A stretch of DNA of 64,000 nt, taken from assembly GCA_964346765.1 (NCBI GenBank), contig CAYFWB010000009.1:1-64000 (forward strand), written 5' to 3'. Both the position numbers and the translations under genes were made by a program. Position 1 is the first letter of the stretch. Every line of letters begins with the position of its first letter. The DNA comes from JBGSPQ01 sp964346765. GTDB taxonomy: Bacteria; Patescibacteriota; Gracilibacteria; UBA1369. A model generated the notes under the pieces. That model worked only from the letters and a program-made list of their open reading frames with translations, ran no database searches and was not told the DNA's origin. Below, in pieces: positions 50,170 through 59,832 of the stretch.

Positions 50170-50257
50170 CACTTATTTTGCAAAAAAATTAGTGCCGGCC
50201 AATGCTCCGGAATTGCCGTTTCGCAAATCGTGAGGAAAGCTGAAAGTTCAGTAAATA

Positions 50258-50728
50258 TCAATAGTGATATTTTTTACCGCCGATAATGGTTAAAGCGCGG
50301 TAAATCTGCTCTAATAAAAGGGTACGGATCATTTCATGGGTAAAAGTCATTTTGGAAAATGAAAGAATCAGATCGGCCATTTCACGCACTTGATTACTTA
50401 AGCCGTAAACTCCCCCGATAATGAACAAGATGTTCTCTGATTGATTTTTTTTGATTCGGATTAAATCGGCGAATTTAACGGAACTGTATTGAGTACCCGT
50501 TTCGTCCAGAGCCACTATGAAATGATCTTTGGGAATTTTGGCAATGATGGAAGCGGCCTCTTTTTCTTTAAGGGTCAGTTTTTCTGATTCCGACTTTGCT
50601 TTACCTGAATCTTTTATGACTATTATTTCGGGTTTGATGTAGATGGAAAGTCTCTTTAAATATTCGTTTTCCAGTTCTTTCAAAGGATTACTTGCCGTTT
50701 TGCCTATCTGGATGATTGTTATTTTCAT
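50258..50728 (-). CDS. rlmH: 23S rRNA (pseudouridine-1915-N3)-methyltransferase RlmH
   Basis: A 156-residue SPOUT-fold methyltransferase that modifies pseudouridine 1915 in helix 69 of 23S rRNA. The length is normal. Family motifs are FIVALDETGTQYSSVKFADL, NILFIIGGVYGLSN (SAM pocket), SFSKMTFTHEMIRTLLLEQI and the C-terminal KYHY. It lies between SLH genes and faces the YajQ-family gene. Confidence 0.96.
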   Translation of the reverse strand: MKITIIQIGKTASNPLKELENEYLKRLSIYIKPEIIVIKDSGKAKSESEKLTLKEKEAASIIAKIPKDHFIVALDETGTQYSSVKFADLIRIKKNQSENILFIIGGVYGLSNQVREMADLILSFSKMTFTHEMIRTLLLEQIYRALTIIGGKKYHY

Positions 50729-50816
50729 ATTCCGGATTTATCACAACCGGAATGATTTGTCCAAACCGCGAACTAAATGGTAGATTTGGAGCAGATAAAA
50801 AATTAACTTTTTTACC

Positions 50817-51311
50817 ATGGCATCCGAATCATCATTTGATATTGAATCTCAATTTGACGCGCAGGAATTAAAAAATGCGGTGGATCAGGCAAAAAGAGAA
50901 GTGCAAAACCGTTATGATTTTAGGGGTACAAATACGGAAATAAATCTTGGCGACGATGAAATAAATCTAATTGCGCCGGATAAAATGAAACTATCAGCGG
51001 TTAAAGATATTTTGTATCAGAAACTTGTTAATCGGGGGCTTTCACCTAAAATTCTTGATATCGCGGAACCCGAGCCGGCGGCTCGGGGAATGATGAGGCA
51101 GCTAATGAAGCTGATTAAAGCGCTGAATCAAGACCAATGCAAAGTGATTACAAAACATATTAAAGATAATTTTCCGAAAGCCAAATCCAGTATTCAGGGC
51201 ACGAGTGTACGTGTTTCTTCTAAAAGCAGAGACGAACTGCAGGCGATTATCGCGTCCTTAAAGGAGGATGAAGCTATTAACGCGCCTTTGCAGTTCACAA
51301 ACTACCGTTAA
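50817..51311 (+). CDS. yajQ: YajQ-family (UPF0234) nucleotide-binding protein
   Basis: A 164-residue member of the YajQ family. It opens ESSFDIESQFDAQELKNAVD, has QAKREVQNRYDFRGT and GLSPKILDIAEPEPAARG, then IKALNQDQCKVITKHIKDN and VRVSSKSRDELQAIIASLK. Relatives bind cyclic di-GMP or tRNA/nucleotides. The rlmD-like gene follows after 7 bases, so the two are likely cotranscribed. Confidence 0.94.
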   Translation: MASESSFDIESQFDAQELKNAVDQAKREVQNRYDFRGTNTEINLGDDEINLIAPDKMKLSAVKDILYQKLVNRGLSPKILDIAEPEPAARGMMRQLMKLIKALNQDQCKVITKHIKDNFPKAKSSIQGTSVRVSSKSRDELQAIIASLKEDEAINAPLQFTNYR

Positions 51312-51318
51312 TTAATTC

Positions 51319-52746
51319 ATGAAAAGAGGAGATATTGTTGAAATGAAAATCGAATCGATCGCTTTCGGCGGTGTCGGAGTGGGCAGATTTAATATTGATG
51401 ACCGCAATTTTGTGGTGTTCGTTGATGATACTGTTTTGGGTGACTGTGTGAAAGTTAAGATTGGAGGTAAAAAGAAAAATCACGCTTTTGGTTATGTGGA
51501 AGAATTTATTGAAAAATCAGCTTTAAGGATTCAACCGAAGTGTAAACATTTTGGGCCTTTGGGAGATAAGTGCGGCGGATGCAGTCTGCAAAATCTGGAA
51601 TATAAAAACCAGCTTGGCGTTAAGGAACAGAATGTAAAAGATGCCATCAGCAGGCTGGGAAGTTTTGATGAATCTGTGGTTTTGCCTATTATGGGATGTG
51701 AGAATGAATGGTTTTATAGAAATAAAATGGAGTTCAGTTTTAGCAGAAGTATTGATGGCAGATTGGATTTAGGTTTGCATGTTCGGAGGCGTCATCATGA
51801 TGTTACGGAACTTAGTGAATGCTATTTGTTCGCGGATTACGTTGGTGACTTTGTTTCAAAAATGAGGTTTTTTTTTAGGGAAAAAGATGCAAAATCAGGT
51901 TTAATTGCAGAAAATTTTGAAAAAAAAGGCGCTGAATCGACTCTAAAGCTGATTTCACTGGTGGTCAGAGAAGGTAAAAGAACGGGTGAAATTATGGTGA
52001 ATTTAATTGTGGAAAACGGCAAACCTGATTATCTGAATGAATTTACGGATGCTGTGCTCTCTTTTTTTTACGGTCGCGGACTTGTGTCGGTTTATTTTAC
52101 GGAGATTGCAAACATTAAAGGTCGACCCAAAAAGATCGAGGAAACCAATTTACGGGGTCAACCGGTGATAAAAGAAAAAATGCTGATTGAAAACTATAAT
52201 ACGTGCAAAAATGAACTTGAGTTCGAAATTTTTCCTCAATCCTTTTTCCAGCCCAATACTTTGCAGGCCGAAAAACTTTATTCGCTGGCGCTTGAATTTT
52301 CCAAGGTCAAACAAACTGATACCGTCTACGATTTATATTGCGGGGCGGGCACAATTTCGCTGGCTTTTTCCAAGTTCGCCGGAAAGGTTTTCGGGATCGA
52401 ATTGAATAAAGCGGCCATACTGAACGCAAAATCCAACGCACTTACGAACGGCGCCAAAAACGTTGAATTTCTTGAGGGGGACGTGAATAAAAAAATGCTG
52501 GAACTTACCGAAAAACCGAATATTGTTGTGGTTGATCCCCCGCGCGGGGGTCTGCACCCGGAAGTGATTGAAAAAATCAGCGAACTGAATCCCCCAAAAA
52601 TCGTCTATGTATCATGCAACCCCACAACGCTTGCCCGCGATTTAAGCATGTTCACAAAAACCGGCTACAACCTGATTAAGGTGCAGCCGGTCGATATGTT
52701 TCCTCAGACTTACCACATTGAGTGCGTGGCACTTTTAGAGAAGTGA
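51319..52746 (+). CDS. RNA (uracil-C5)-methyltransferase, RlmD/RumA family
   Basis: A 475-residue SAM-dependent enzyme that makes 5-methyluridine in 23S rRNA or tRNA. Residues 1-60 are a TRAM domain. The [4Fe-4S] cysteines are Cys75, Cys85, Cys88 (CKHFGPLGDKCGGCSLQN) and one in ELSECYLF. The SAM loop is DLYCGAGTISLAFSKFAG, with DPPRGGLHPEVI and the catalytic Cys in YVSCNPTTLARDL. RlmD, RlmCD and TrmA-like substrates cannot be told apart here. The TGA stop touches the stop of the next convergent gene. Confidence 0.93.
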   Translation: MKRGDIVEMKIESIAFGGVGVGRFNIDDRNFVVFVDDTVLGDCVKVKIGGKKKNHAFGYVEEFIEKSALRIQPKCKHFGPLGDKCGGCSLQNLEYKNQLGVKEQNVKDAISRLGSFDESVVLPIMGCENEWFYRNKMEFSFSRSIDGRLDLGLHVRRRHHDVTELSECYLFADYVGDFVSKMRFFFREKDAKSGLIAENFEKKGAESTLKLISLVVREGKRTGEIMVNLIVENGKPDYLNEFTDAVLSFFYGRGLVSVYFTEIANIKGRPKKIEETNLRGQPVIKEKMLIENYNTCKNELEFEIFPQSFFQPNTLQAEKLYSLALEFSKVKQTDTVYDLYCGAGTISLAFSKFAGKVFGIELNKAAILNAKSNALTNGAKNVEFLEGDVNKKMLELTEKPNIVVVDPPRGGLHPEVIEKISELNPPKIVYVSCNPTTLARDLSMFTKTGYNLIKVQPVDMFPQTYHIECVALLEK

Positions 52747-53091
52747 TTATTTTTTCTTAGAAGTTGATTTTTTGGCTCTTCTTGAAACTTTTTTTACTTT
52801 TTTAACGGAATCATCCATTGCCTGTTTTGCCATGTCGCCAAAATTAAGATGACAGCTGCAGGTTCCGAGTGCCTTTAAGGCGCCAACCGCGAGGTAGATG
52901 AACAGTACCGTGCCAAGTTCTTGAAGAAGTAATAAATACTGCAGGTGTCCGGCGATGCCGGCGGGGAACATAACAACAGGCGGAGTCGCGAAGTACGCCC
53001 ACACAAACATAACAATTGCCAATAGCGCTTTCGCGGCAAGCAGTACGGCAACCATGTAAGCGAGCACAGAAAGCAGTTTTCTGTTGAACAT
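52747..53091 (-). CDS. Small membrane protein with Lys-rich tail
   Basis: A 114-residue protein with about three membrane segments (LLSVLAYMVAVLLAAKALLA, FPAGIAGHLQYLLLLQELGT, LFIYLAVGALKALGTCSCHL). The C-terminal 30 residues are strongly basic (KKVKKVSRRAKKSTSKKK). Cys-Ser-Cys follows the last segment. The family is not recognised. The stop codon begins on the base after the rlmD-like stop, a zero-gap convergent pair. Confidence 0.7.
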   Translation of the reverse strand: MFNRKLLSVLAYMVAVLLAAKALLAIVMFVWAYFATPPVVMFPAGIAGHLQYLLLLQELGTVLFIYLAVGALKALGTCSCHLNFGDMAKQAMDDSVKKVKKVSRRAKKSTSKKK

Positions 53092-53169
53092 AGTGAAAGT
53101 GGTTAAAAATTAATTCATACTAATTATGAATTGTATTGAAACAAGCTATTTTTTGCAAGTCTTGAAAAA

Positions 53170-54513
53170 TCATTTTTTATTTCTTTGTGATCCGGCTGTA
53201 TCTATTTTTTTTATTTTTTTGAGTAATTCGAGAGCTTCTTTTTTTGTTTTTATCTCTTCTCCAAGTTGTTTTTCTCTGATTTCTTCAAGTACCCTGCCGA
53301 CCCTTTCACCCGGTTTGATGCCAAGTACTTTCATGACCTCTTTACCTGTGATTAAAGGCTTTGGGGCTTCCGGCATTTCTTCCACGGTTTCTCTATAAAG
53401 TTCATATATTTTATCGTACAGCGTAAACTCTTGAGGGATCGTGCCTTCTATATCGGCTTTGAAAACCTGCATCAAGTTGAGGAAATAAGGATGCAGGAAC
53501 CAATGGCGTTTTCGTCCTTTGCTCATGTCTATAAGCGGCATCATCATCATGTGGTGTTCGATCAGCCAGCAAACTTCGTTAATAAATTTTCTTGAATATT
53601 TGAAACGAGTAAGAATCTTTTTGGCTATTTCAGCCGATTTGTTTACGTGTTTGTCGAAACGGATTCTTTCTTTCAATTTAAAGGTGTCCGGTTTACCTAT
53701 GTCGTGGAGCAAAACGGCCCATCGCACGGAAAGTGACGCTGTGGCGGGCAGTGAATTCAAAGCCATCATGCTGTGATTCCAGACGTCCCCTTCCCTGTGG
53801 TATTCATAGGGCTGGGCGCACCCTTTCATTTTCAAAATTTCGGGCAAAATTATTTTCATGATTCCAGTATCTTCCATGTCGTTAAACGGGGCGGCCGGCG
53901 GCGTTGAAAGGATCATTTTGTTTAGTTCTACGGCAACTCTTTCATTAGAGACTTTATCGACTACAATGGGAGCGTGTTTAATAAGAGCCGCATAGGTTTT
54001 GGGCTCGTATTGGAAATCGTATTCATTTTTAAAGCGTACCGCGCGAAGTACTCTTAAATGATCTTCCAAGATTCTTTTATGCGGTTCGCCTATAAAGCGT
54101 ATTAGTTTTGCTTCAAGATCTTTTTGGCCGCCGACATAGTCGAGTATTTTGTCTTCGACGGGGTCGTAAAACATGCCGTTTATTGTAAAATCGCGGCGCA
54201 AGGCGTCTTCTTTGGCGTTGGTGAAAGTGATGGCGTCAGGTCGGCGGCCGTCGGAATAGTCGCTGTCTGAACGAAAAGTTGCCACTTCAAAAGTATGACC
54301 GTTTTTTACAGCCATGATCACTCCATATTGTTTTCCAACCGGGATTGTATGTTCAAGTACGTCTTCGATCTGCTCCGGAGTGGCGGACGTTACAATATCA
54401 AAATCTTTGGGTTCGATTCCCAGTAACATGTCTCGAACGCAACCTCCTGCCCAATAGGCTTCAAACCCGGCATTTTTTAACTGCTTGATGATTTGTACTG
54501 ATGTTGGGAACAT
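53170..54513 (-). CDS. cca: CCA-adding tRNA nucleotidyltransferase
   Basis: A 447-residue class II nucleotidyltransferase that builds or repairs the tRNA 3' CCA. The head has AYWAGGCVRDMLLGIEPKDF and DIVTSATPEQIEDVL with the catalytic Asp pair, then RRDFTINGMFYDPVEDKILD. The neck has RFIGEPHKRILEDHLRVLRA and VRFKNEYDF. An HD domain (VLLHDIGKPDTFKL ... INEVCWLIEHHMMMM) follows, as in bacterial enzymes with repair function. The encoded CCA of tRNA-Gly in this window would need it only for repair. Confidence 0.93.
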   Translation of the reverse strand: MFPTSVQIIKQLKNAGFEAYWAGGCVRDMLLGIEPKDFDIVTSATPEQIEDVLEHTIPVGKQYGVIMAVKNGHTFEVATFRSDSDYSDGRRPDAITFTNAKEDALRRDFTINGMFYDPVEDKILDYVGGQKDLEAKLIRFIGEPHKRILEDHLRVLRAVRFKNEYDFQYEPKTYAALIKHAPIVVDKVSNERVAVELNKMILSTPPAAPFNDMEDTGIMKIILPEILKMKGCAQPYEYHREGDVWNHSMMALNSLPATASLSVRWAVLLHDIGKPDTFKLKERIRFDKHVNKSAEIAKKILTRFKYSRKFINEVCWLIEHHMMMMPLIDMSKGRKRHWFLHPYFLNLMQVFKADIEGTIPQEFTLYDKIYELYRETVEEMPEAPKPLITGKEVMKVLGIKPGERVGRVLEEIREKQLGEEIKTKKEALELLKKIKKIDTAGSQRNKK

Positions 54514-54633
54514 GTATATATTTTATCACATTTTTATCAATGATTTTACTTTGGACCCCCAAAGATTTTGACATCATTCTTTCTTGATGCTAAAGTAGTT
54601 TTTCAATAAAAAAATGTAAAAAATACTTTATTT

Positions 54634-56109
54634 ATGAAAATTTCAAAAAGAATTCTGTCTGTTTTTTTATTGTTTTTATGTGGCTTTTCAAATGTTTATG
54701 CACAATCTGCCGGAGGTGCAATTTCATCCCCTTTTACTGATGTAGATCATAGTAATCAATATTATGATGCAATCATCTATGCCAATGATAATAATATTTT
54801 TGAAGGATACAGCGATGGTTCATTTAGACCGGATTCATATATTAATCGTGCAGAGTTCGTTAAAATAATTGTAAAGACCTTCTATGGCTACGATGAAGTT
54901 CAGAACGATGAAACGTCTTCCCCCTCTGAGATTGATTTTGTCGATGTCGAAGAAGGATCCTGGTATATACCATTTTTAAGACAAGGTGTTTCCAATGGAA
55001 TCATTCATGGGTATGAAGATGGGGAATTTCGTCCTTCAAATTACATAAACTTTGCCGAAGCAGCTAAAATTATTTCTATAAGCGCGAGACAGGATGGATT
55101 TATGACTAATAATGAAGTCCGGTATCAACCGTATATCGATTACCTGGCTGAATACAATGCTATTCCCAATTCAATAGCAACTTATGATCAATTGATTACA
55201 AGGGCTGAAACCGCTCAGGTAATTTATGATTTGAGTCAAACCGGAGCATCAAACATTGATTCGGATGATAAAATACAGATAAATCCTTCTGAAGATGCTG
55301 AATTAATTATTACAGAAGGAATTAACAAATTAATTACAGTTTCATCATTTAAATATAATGTTTCGTTTTTCGCAGATAGTTATGAACCACACTTAGAAAC
55401 TATTAAATTTACGTTTGATGGATCTTTAGATGCGCGTGATATGAATAATTTTTCCTGTCTGATAAATTTCAATATTTTATCTGATAAAAATGGTGATAAT
55501 GAATATTCTGTTAGGGGAAAATCTTTATTCATAGACAATTCGGTTTATTTTTACCTGAATGATAACAGTCTAATTAACGGCGACGATAGCGATTATTATT
55601 TTCATAAATGGTGGAGATATTCGGTGGACACGTTGTTCAACCAGGACATAGAGCAAGATGAAAGTATGATTCCCTTTGTTGATATTAATAGCTATCAAGT
55701 TTTAGAAAATACTAAATATTTGGGCCAAAATTTGGTAATGGGGGAAGAAAGCTATCATTATTCAGTCGAATTAAATGAAGACGAATTAAAATCCTATCTA
55801 TTGGCATTCATTTCCAATTCGGGTGAAACAACAAACGTTGACGAACTGGACGAAATGATAGAAATTTTTAACCTTGAAAATACAAAAATAGATTTATGGA
55901 TTGGCACTTCTTCTCATATTTTAAACAAAGCAAAGCTAGTGTTTAAAGTAAAAACTGATACTAAAGATATTGGCAATTTAGAGGTCTTTTTTGCTTTCAG
56001 TGATTTTAATAAACCTATAGAAAATGTTATTCCGGACGCGGAAGCACTTGATATATATAAAATTTATTATCTACTATTCGGTGTGGATATTTTGGGGACC
56101 GATCTTTAA
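54634..56109 (+). CDS. SLH protein with C-terminal beta-rich domain
   Basis: A 491-residue exported protein. Residues 1-23 are a signal peptide (ILSVFLLFLCGFSNVYAQ). Three SLH repeats follow at about 28-200 (GYSDGSFRPDSYINRAEF, GYEDGEFRPSNYINFAEAAK, third weaker). Residues about 225-491 resemble the general shape of LppX/LolA-like lipoproteins (EGINKLITVSSFKYNVSFFA ... FTFDGSLDARDMN), but I cannot confirm this. The gene looks more AT-rich than its neighbours, by eye. It stands alone between cca and tsaD. Confidence 0.82.
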   Translation: MKISKRILSVFLLFLCGFSNVYAQSAGGAISSPFTDVDHSNQYYDAIIYANDNNIFEGYSDGSFRPDSYINRAEFVKIIVKTFYGYDEVQNDETSSPSEIDFVDVEEGSWYIPFLRQGVSNGIIHGYEDGEFRPSNYINFAEAAKIISISARQDGFMTNNEVRYQPYIDYLAEYNAIPNSIATYDQLITRAETAQVIYDLSQTGASNIDSDDKIQINPSEDAELIITEGINKLITVSSFKYNVSFFADSYEPHLETIKFTFDGSLDARDMNNFSCLINFNILSDKNGDNEYSVRGKSLFIDNSVYFYLNDNSLINGDDSDYYFHKWWRYSVDTLFNQDIEQDESMIPFVDINSYQVLENTKYLGQNLVMGEESYHYSVELNEDELKSYLLAFISNSGETTNVDELDEMIEIFNLENTKIDLWIGTSSHILNKAKLVFKVKTDTKDIGNLEVFFAFSDFNKPIENVIPDAEALDIYKIYYLLFGVDILGTDL

Positions 56110-56160
56110 TATGTACCGATAGAGCTAATGTAATTATTTATATGCAAAATTATATAATTT

Positions 56161-57231
56161 ATGCGTATTTTGGGAATTGAGACATCTTGCGATGAAACGG
56201 CGGCGGCCGTTGTAAAGAACGGCAGAAATGTTCTTTCAAATGTGATTGCCTCACAGATTCCGCTTCATAAAAAAACGGGAGGTGTTGTTCCGGAAGTGGC
56301 CGCAAGGGAACATGTGTTAAAGATTATTCCGGTGATTGACGAGGCATTGAAACAATCCGGTGTTAAAGATATTGACGCTATCGCGGTTACGCAAGGGCCC
56401 GGTCTTTTAAGTTCACTGATAATCGGTATGACGACCGCCGGCACTTTGTCGATACTGAAAAATAAACCGTTGATTCCGGTGAATCATATCGCCGGGCACA
56501 TTTATGCCAACTGGCTGGAAGAAACCGACGATGATCCGATTAAGTTTCCACTATTGGTGATGACTATTTCGGGCGGGCATAATGAACTTGTGCATATGAA
56601 CTCACACGCAAAATATGAACTGGTGGGTGAAACTTTGGATGACGCGGCGGGAGAAGCTTTTGATAAAGTGGCAAGACTGCTTGGACTTGGCTACCCGGGC
56701 GGCCCCGAGATTTCAAAAGTGGCTTTGCAAGGAAACCGTGAGCGCTATAAATTCCCCAGAGTTTATCTTGCAAAAGAGAGTTATGATTTTAGTTTTTCGG
56801 GATTAAAAACTGCAGTTTTAAACTTAGTAAAGACAGAGCATCGAGAAAAAGGAAAACTTTCAAAACAGTTTGTTGCGGACTGCGCGGCATCTTTTCAGGA
56901 AGCGGTCTGTGAGATTTTAACTGATAAATTGCTGAGAGCGGCGGATGAATATCATGTTAAAGAAGTGCATCTGGCAGGTGGGGTTTCCGCCAATAAAAGA
57001 CTACGGCAAATGGCATCTGAAAAAATTGGTAATTGTTATTATCATGATTTTGGGGGTAAAAAACGTGAGCTGAAAAATCTTCCCAAATTAAGATATGCGT
57101 TTAATCTTTCTTACTGCACCGATAACGCGGCTATGATCGCGGCGGCCGGTTATTATCATTACGATGTAAACAAAAATTCTTATTTTAAAAATCTACACGC
57201 GCTTGCAGATCCGTCATTAAGCATTTATTAA
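56161..57231 (+). CDS. tsaD: tRNA N6-threonylcarbamoyladenosine transferase TsaD
   Basis: A 356-residue ASKHA-fold protein that transfers threonylcarbamoyl to A37 of ANN-decoding tRNAs with TsaB, TsaC and TsaE. Hallmarks are GIETSCDETAAAVVKNG, the metal-binding HIAGHIYANW, MTISGGHNELV, DDAAGEAFDKVARLLGLGYP and LAGGVSANKRLR, with SYCTDNAAMIAAAGYY near the end. The metal His pair and Asp are present. A terminator follows at 57230-57268. Confidence 0.96.
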   Translation: MRILGIETSCDETAAAVVKNGRNVLSNVIASQIPLHKKTGGVVPEVAAREHVLKIIPVIDEALKQSGVKDIDAIAVTQGPGLLSSLIIGMTTAGTLSILKNKPLIPVNHIAGHIYANWLEETDDDPIKFPLLVMTISGGHNELVHMNSHAKYELVGETLDDAAGEAFDKVARLLGLGYPGGPEISKVALQGNRERYKFPRVYLAKESYDFSFSGLKTAVLNLVKTEHREKGKLSKQFVADCAASFQEAVCEILTDKLLRAADEYHVKEVHLAGGVSANKRLRQMASEKIGNCYYHDFGGKKRELKNLPKLRYAFNLSYCTDNAAMIAAAGYYHYDVNKNSYFKNLHALADPSLSIY

Positions 57232-57268
57232 CGGTGTAAGGGCTTTAACTTGCCCGCGCCGTTTTTTT
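57230..57268 (+). terminator. Rho-independent terminator after tsaD
   Basis: AACGG/CCGTT closes an internal loop and GGGC/GCCC a tip with an 8-base loop, followed by seven T. The hairpin overlaps the last two bases of the tsaD stop region. Confidence 0.75.
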
Positions 57269-57307
57269 AAACTACATTACTGTTTGAATTCAGAGCTTTG
57301 AATCATT

Positions 57308-58312
57308 ATGAAACGTTTAATATTCTTTCTTTTTCTTCTTGGCGTAGGTATTGCTTTTTTTATCGGCGTTATCTACCAGACAGGTATCGAAGAGATTTGG
57401 GCAAATCTTCGTCAGTTTAAGCTTCTGCATTTTGGTGTTTTTGTAGTGCTTTCGACTTTCAATTTTATGCTTTACACACTTAGGTGGCATTTAATTATTA
57501 AAAGTCTTTATCATCATAAATTGTCCTTCTTTCAGCTGTTCATGCACAGAATGTCGGGGTTCGCCGTTAGTTATATCACCCCTACAGCCCAAACCGGAGG
57601 AGAACCACTGCGCGCGATGCTTCTGCATAAAGACGGTGTACCGACAAAAACCACAGCTTCTTCTGTCATAATTGATAAAGGACTGGAATTCGCAGCTTTG
57701 TTCATTTTTATCGGCGCGGGACTGTTAATAGCATTACTGGAAGGAACGCTGCCTCAGGAAATGCAAGTTTTTTTTGCTCTATTATTGGTCTTTTTGATAG
57801 TTCTGGTTTTCTGGTTTTATTTTTCTTCTGTTAAAAATATCGGTTTTTTCAGTTCGGTATTAAGATTTTTCCGTTTATGTCGGCTCAAAAAAATTAAATC
57901 TCTTGAAGAAAGGCTGATTGAGATTGAGGATGAGATGGCCGATTTTTATAAAAAGCACGCCAGGGTATTTATTATACTGATTTTCATTTCAATATTGATT
58001 GCTTCCTTTTTACTGTTTGAACACTGGCTGATTGCTAGATTCATGGGCGTAAACATGACTTTTTTGCAAACCTTTTTGGTAAGTACTATCCCATATATCG
58101 CTTTTGTTCTTCCCATCCCGAGCGGAATCGGAGTTTTGGAAGGCGGTCACGTGGCCATGTTCGCCGCGTTGAGTATTCCGATCAATGCTTTTGTGCTGGT
58201 CTTTATAATTAGAATAAGGGATCTTATTTTTGTAATGATCGGACTGATTCACGCATCAAAAAATGCCGTTCAAATGCTGAAGATAGCATTCATGGACAGA
58301 AATAACGGCTAG
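57308..58312 (+). CDS. UPF0104-family membrane protein (lysyltransferase/flippase-like)
   Basis: A 334-residue protein with about eight membrane segments. The family motif YITPTAQTGGEPLRAMLLH (about 95-113) is followed by SSVIIDKGLEFAALFIFIGA, and IPSGIGVLEGGHVAMFAALS lies near the C-terminus. The family includes MprF flippase domains and AglD-type membrane proteins. No lysyltransferase catalytic part is fused, so it may act on lipid-linked glycans or lipids. Confidence 0.8.
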   Translation: MKRLIFFLFLLGVGIAFFIGVIYQTGIEEIWANLRQFKLLHFGVFVVLSTFNFMLYTLRWHLIIKSLYHHKLSFFQLFMHRMSGFAVSYITPTAQTGGEPLRAMLLHKDGVPTKTTASSVIIDKGLEFAALFIFIGAGLLIALLEGTLPQEMQVFFALLLVFLIVLVFWFYFSSVKNIGFFSSVLRFFRLCRLKKIKSLEERLIEIEDEMADFYKKHARVFIILIFISILIASFLLFEHWLIARFMGVNMTFLQTFLVSTIPYIAFVLPIPSGIGVLEGGHVAMFAALSIPINAFVLVFIIRIRDLIFVMIGLIHASKNAVQMLKIAFMDRNNG

Positions 58313-58369
58313 CAATCCGAAAATAATCTGCTATAATCGTATCTAGTCTTTAATTAAATTTTTTCGTAT

Positions 58370-59737
58370 ATGACAATGGATCAGGAAAATGAAAACGACT
58401 CGGCAACAACCCAAAAAGGAGGTAAAAAACTTCCTTTTCAGACTCCGAAAGGAGTGCACGATATTCTTCCCAATGATCATGAATATCACACTTTCATAAA
58501 AAAAATTGTCAGACATAGATGCAGACAAGCCGGTTTTAGAAGAATCACAACTCCAATTTTTGAATTTACGGATGTTTTCGCGAGAAGTATAGGAGACACC
58601 AGCGACATTGTAAGTAAAGAAATGTATACATTCGAGGATAAAAAAGGCAGAAGCTTAACACTTAAACCGGAAGGTACCGCGGGCGTGGTAAGATCGTACA
58701 TTCAAAACGGCCTGCAAACCTGGCCCCAACCGGTTGAACTTTATTACATAGAACCCCATTTCCGATATGATAGACCGCAAAAGGGCAGATACAGGCAATT
58801 CTGGCAGTACGGATTTGAGGTAATAGGTGAAAGCGATCCGGCAATAGACGCACAGTTGATCTATCTGGCTCATAAAATCCTGGATGATCTTGGAATCGCC
58901 CAATTATTCACTTTGCAGTTGAACAGCATAGGATGCGCCAAATGCCGCCCCGCCTATATTCAGGTTTTAAAAGACTATTATTACGGCAAGGAAAGATCTC
59001 TTTGCCCTAATTGTAAGGACAGACTGGGAAAAAATCCGCTCAGACTGCTTGACTGTAAAGAGGAAGATTGCCAAATCCTGGCGGAAATCGCGCCTAAACT
59101 GTCGGATTATTTGTGTGATGAATGTAAGGAATTTGATAAAGATGTTAAAGATTTTCTGGAAGAAATGGGGATTGAATACCAAGACAATCATTCTCTGGTG
59201 CGCGGTCTTGATTATTATACAAAAACAGTTTTCGAGTTTTGGGATAAAACGGAGGGGTCTCAAAACGCGATCGGTGGCGGTGGAAGATACGACGGTTTGA
59301 TTGAACTTATGGGAGGACAACATACTCCGGCAACCGGTTTTGCCGCCGGCATGGATAGGATTATAGCCAATATGAAACGGGAAAAAATCCGGGTTCCGCA
59401 GAAAGATGATTTGCACTGTTTCGTAGCTCAGCTGGGGCAGGAAGCCAAAAAAAAATGTTTACCCTTGATTTCCGAACTGCGCGAAGCCGGAATTAAAACC
59501 ATGGGAGCGCTGGGCAAGGGCTCGATAAAGGCTCAATTGAAATTGGCGGATAAGTTTAAAGTCCCATACACTATAATAATAGGTCTTACAGAGGTTCGTG
59601 AAGGCACGGCGATAATCAGAAATATGCAGGTGGGGTCTCAAAAAACCGTAAAAATTGACGAAGCGGTTGAGGAAATGGTGGCTTTAATAGGTGACGATAA
59701 TCTGGACACTTATTCACCCGGTGAAGCAATCTACTAA
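58370..59737 (+). CDS. hisS: Histidyl-tRNA synthetase
   Basis: A 455-residue class II synthetase. Motif 1 is FRRITTPIFEFTDVFARSIG, motif 2 is YYIEPHFRYDRPQKGRYRQF and motif 3 is GFAAGMDRII. The histidine motifs are LVRGLDYYTKTVFEF and GGGGRYDGLIELMGG. A small Cys-rich insert (CAKCRPAYIQVL ... CPNCKDR ... CDECKEF) at about 180-262 is the zinc-type insertion seen in many bacterial HisRS. The C-terminal anticodon domain begins near 340. The first 25 residues are a polar extension. Confidence 0.95.
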   Translation: MTMDQENENDSATTQKGGKKLPFQTPKGVHDILPNDHEYHTFIKKIVRHRCRQAGFRRITTPIFEFTDVFARSIGDTSDIVSKEMYTFEDKKGRSLTLKPEGTAGVVRSYIQNGLQTWPQPVELYYIEPHFRYDRPQKGRYRQFWQYGFEVIGESDPAIDAQLIYLAHKILDDLGIAQLFTLQLNSIGCAKCRPAYIQVLKDYYYGKERSLCPNCKDRLGKNPLRLLDCKEEDCQILAEIAPKLSDYLCDECKEFDKDVKDFLEEMGIEYQDNHSLVRGLDYYTKTVFEFWDKTEGSQNAIGGGGRYDGLIELMGGQHTPATGFAAGMDRIIANMKREKIRVPQKDDLHCFVAQLGQEAKKKCLPLISELREAGIKTMGALGKGSIKAQLKLADKFKVPYTIIIGLTEVREGTAIIRNMQVGSQKTVKIDEAVEEMVALIGDDNLDTYSPGEAIY

Positions 59738-59832
59738 ATTTTACTACTAAACGGCGATCAGTCATGCCATAATTTTTCGTAATTGTTGGCTATTGCGTTA
59801 TAATTGGTCGGTGTTTCTTATCTCTTCAAATT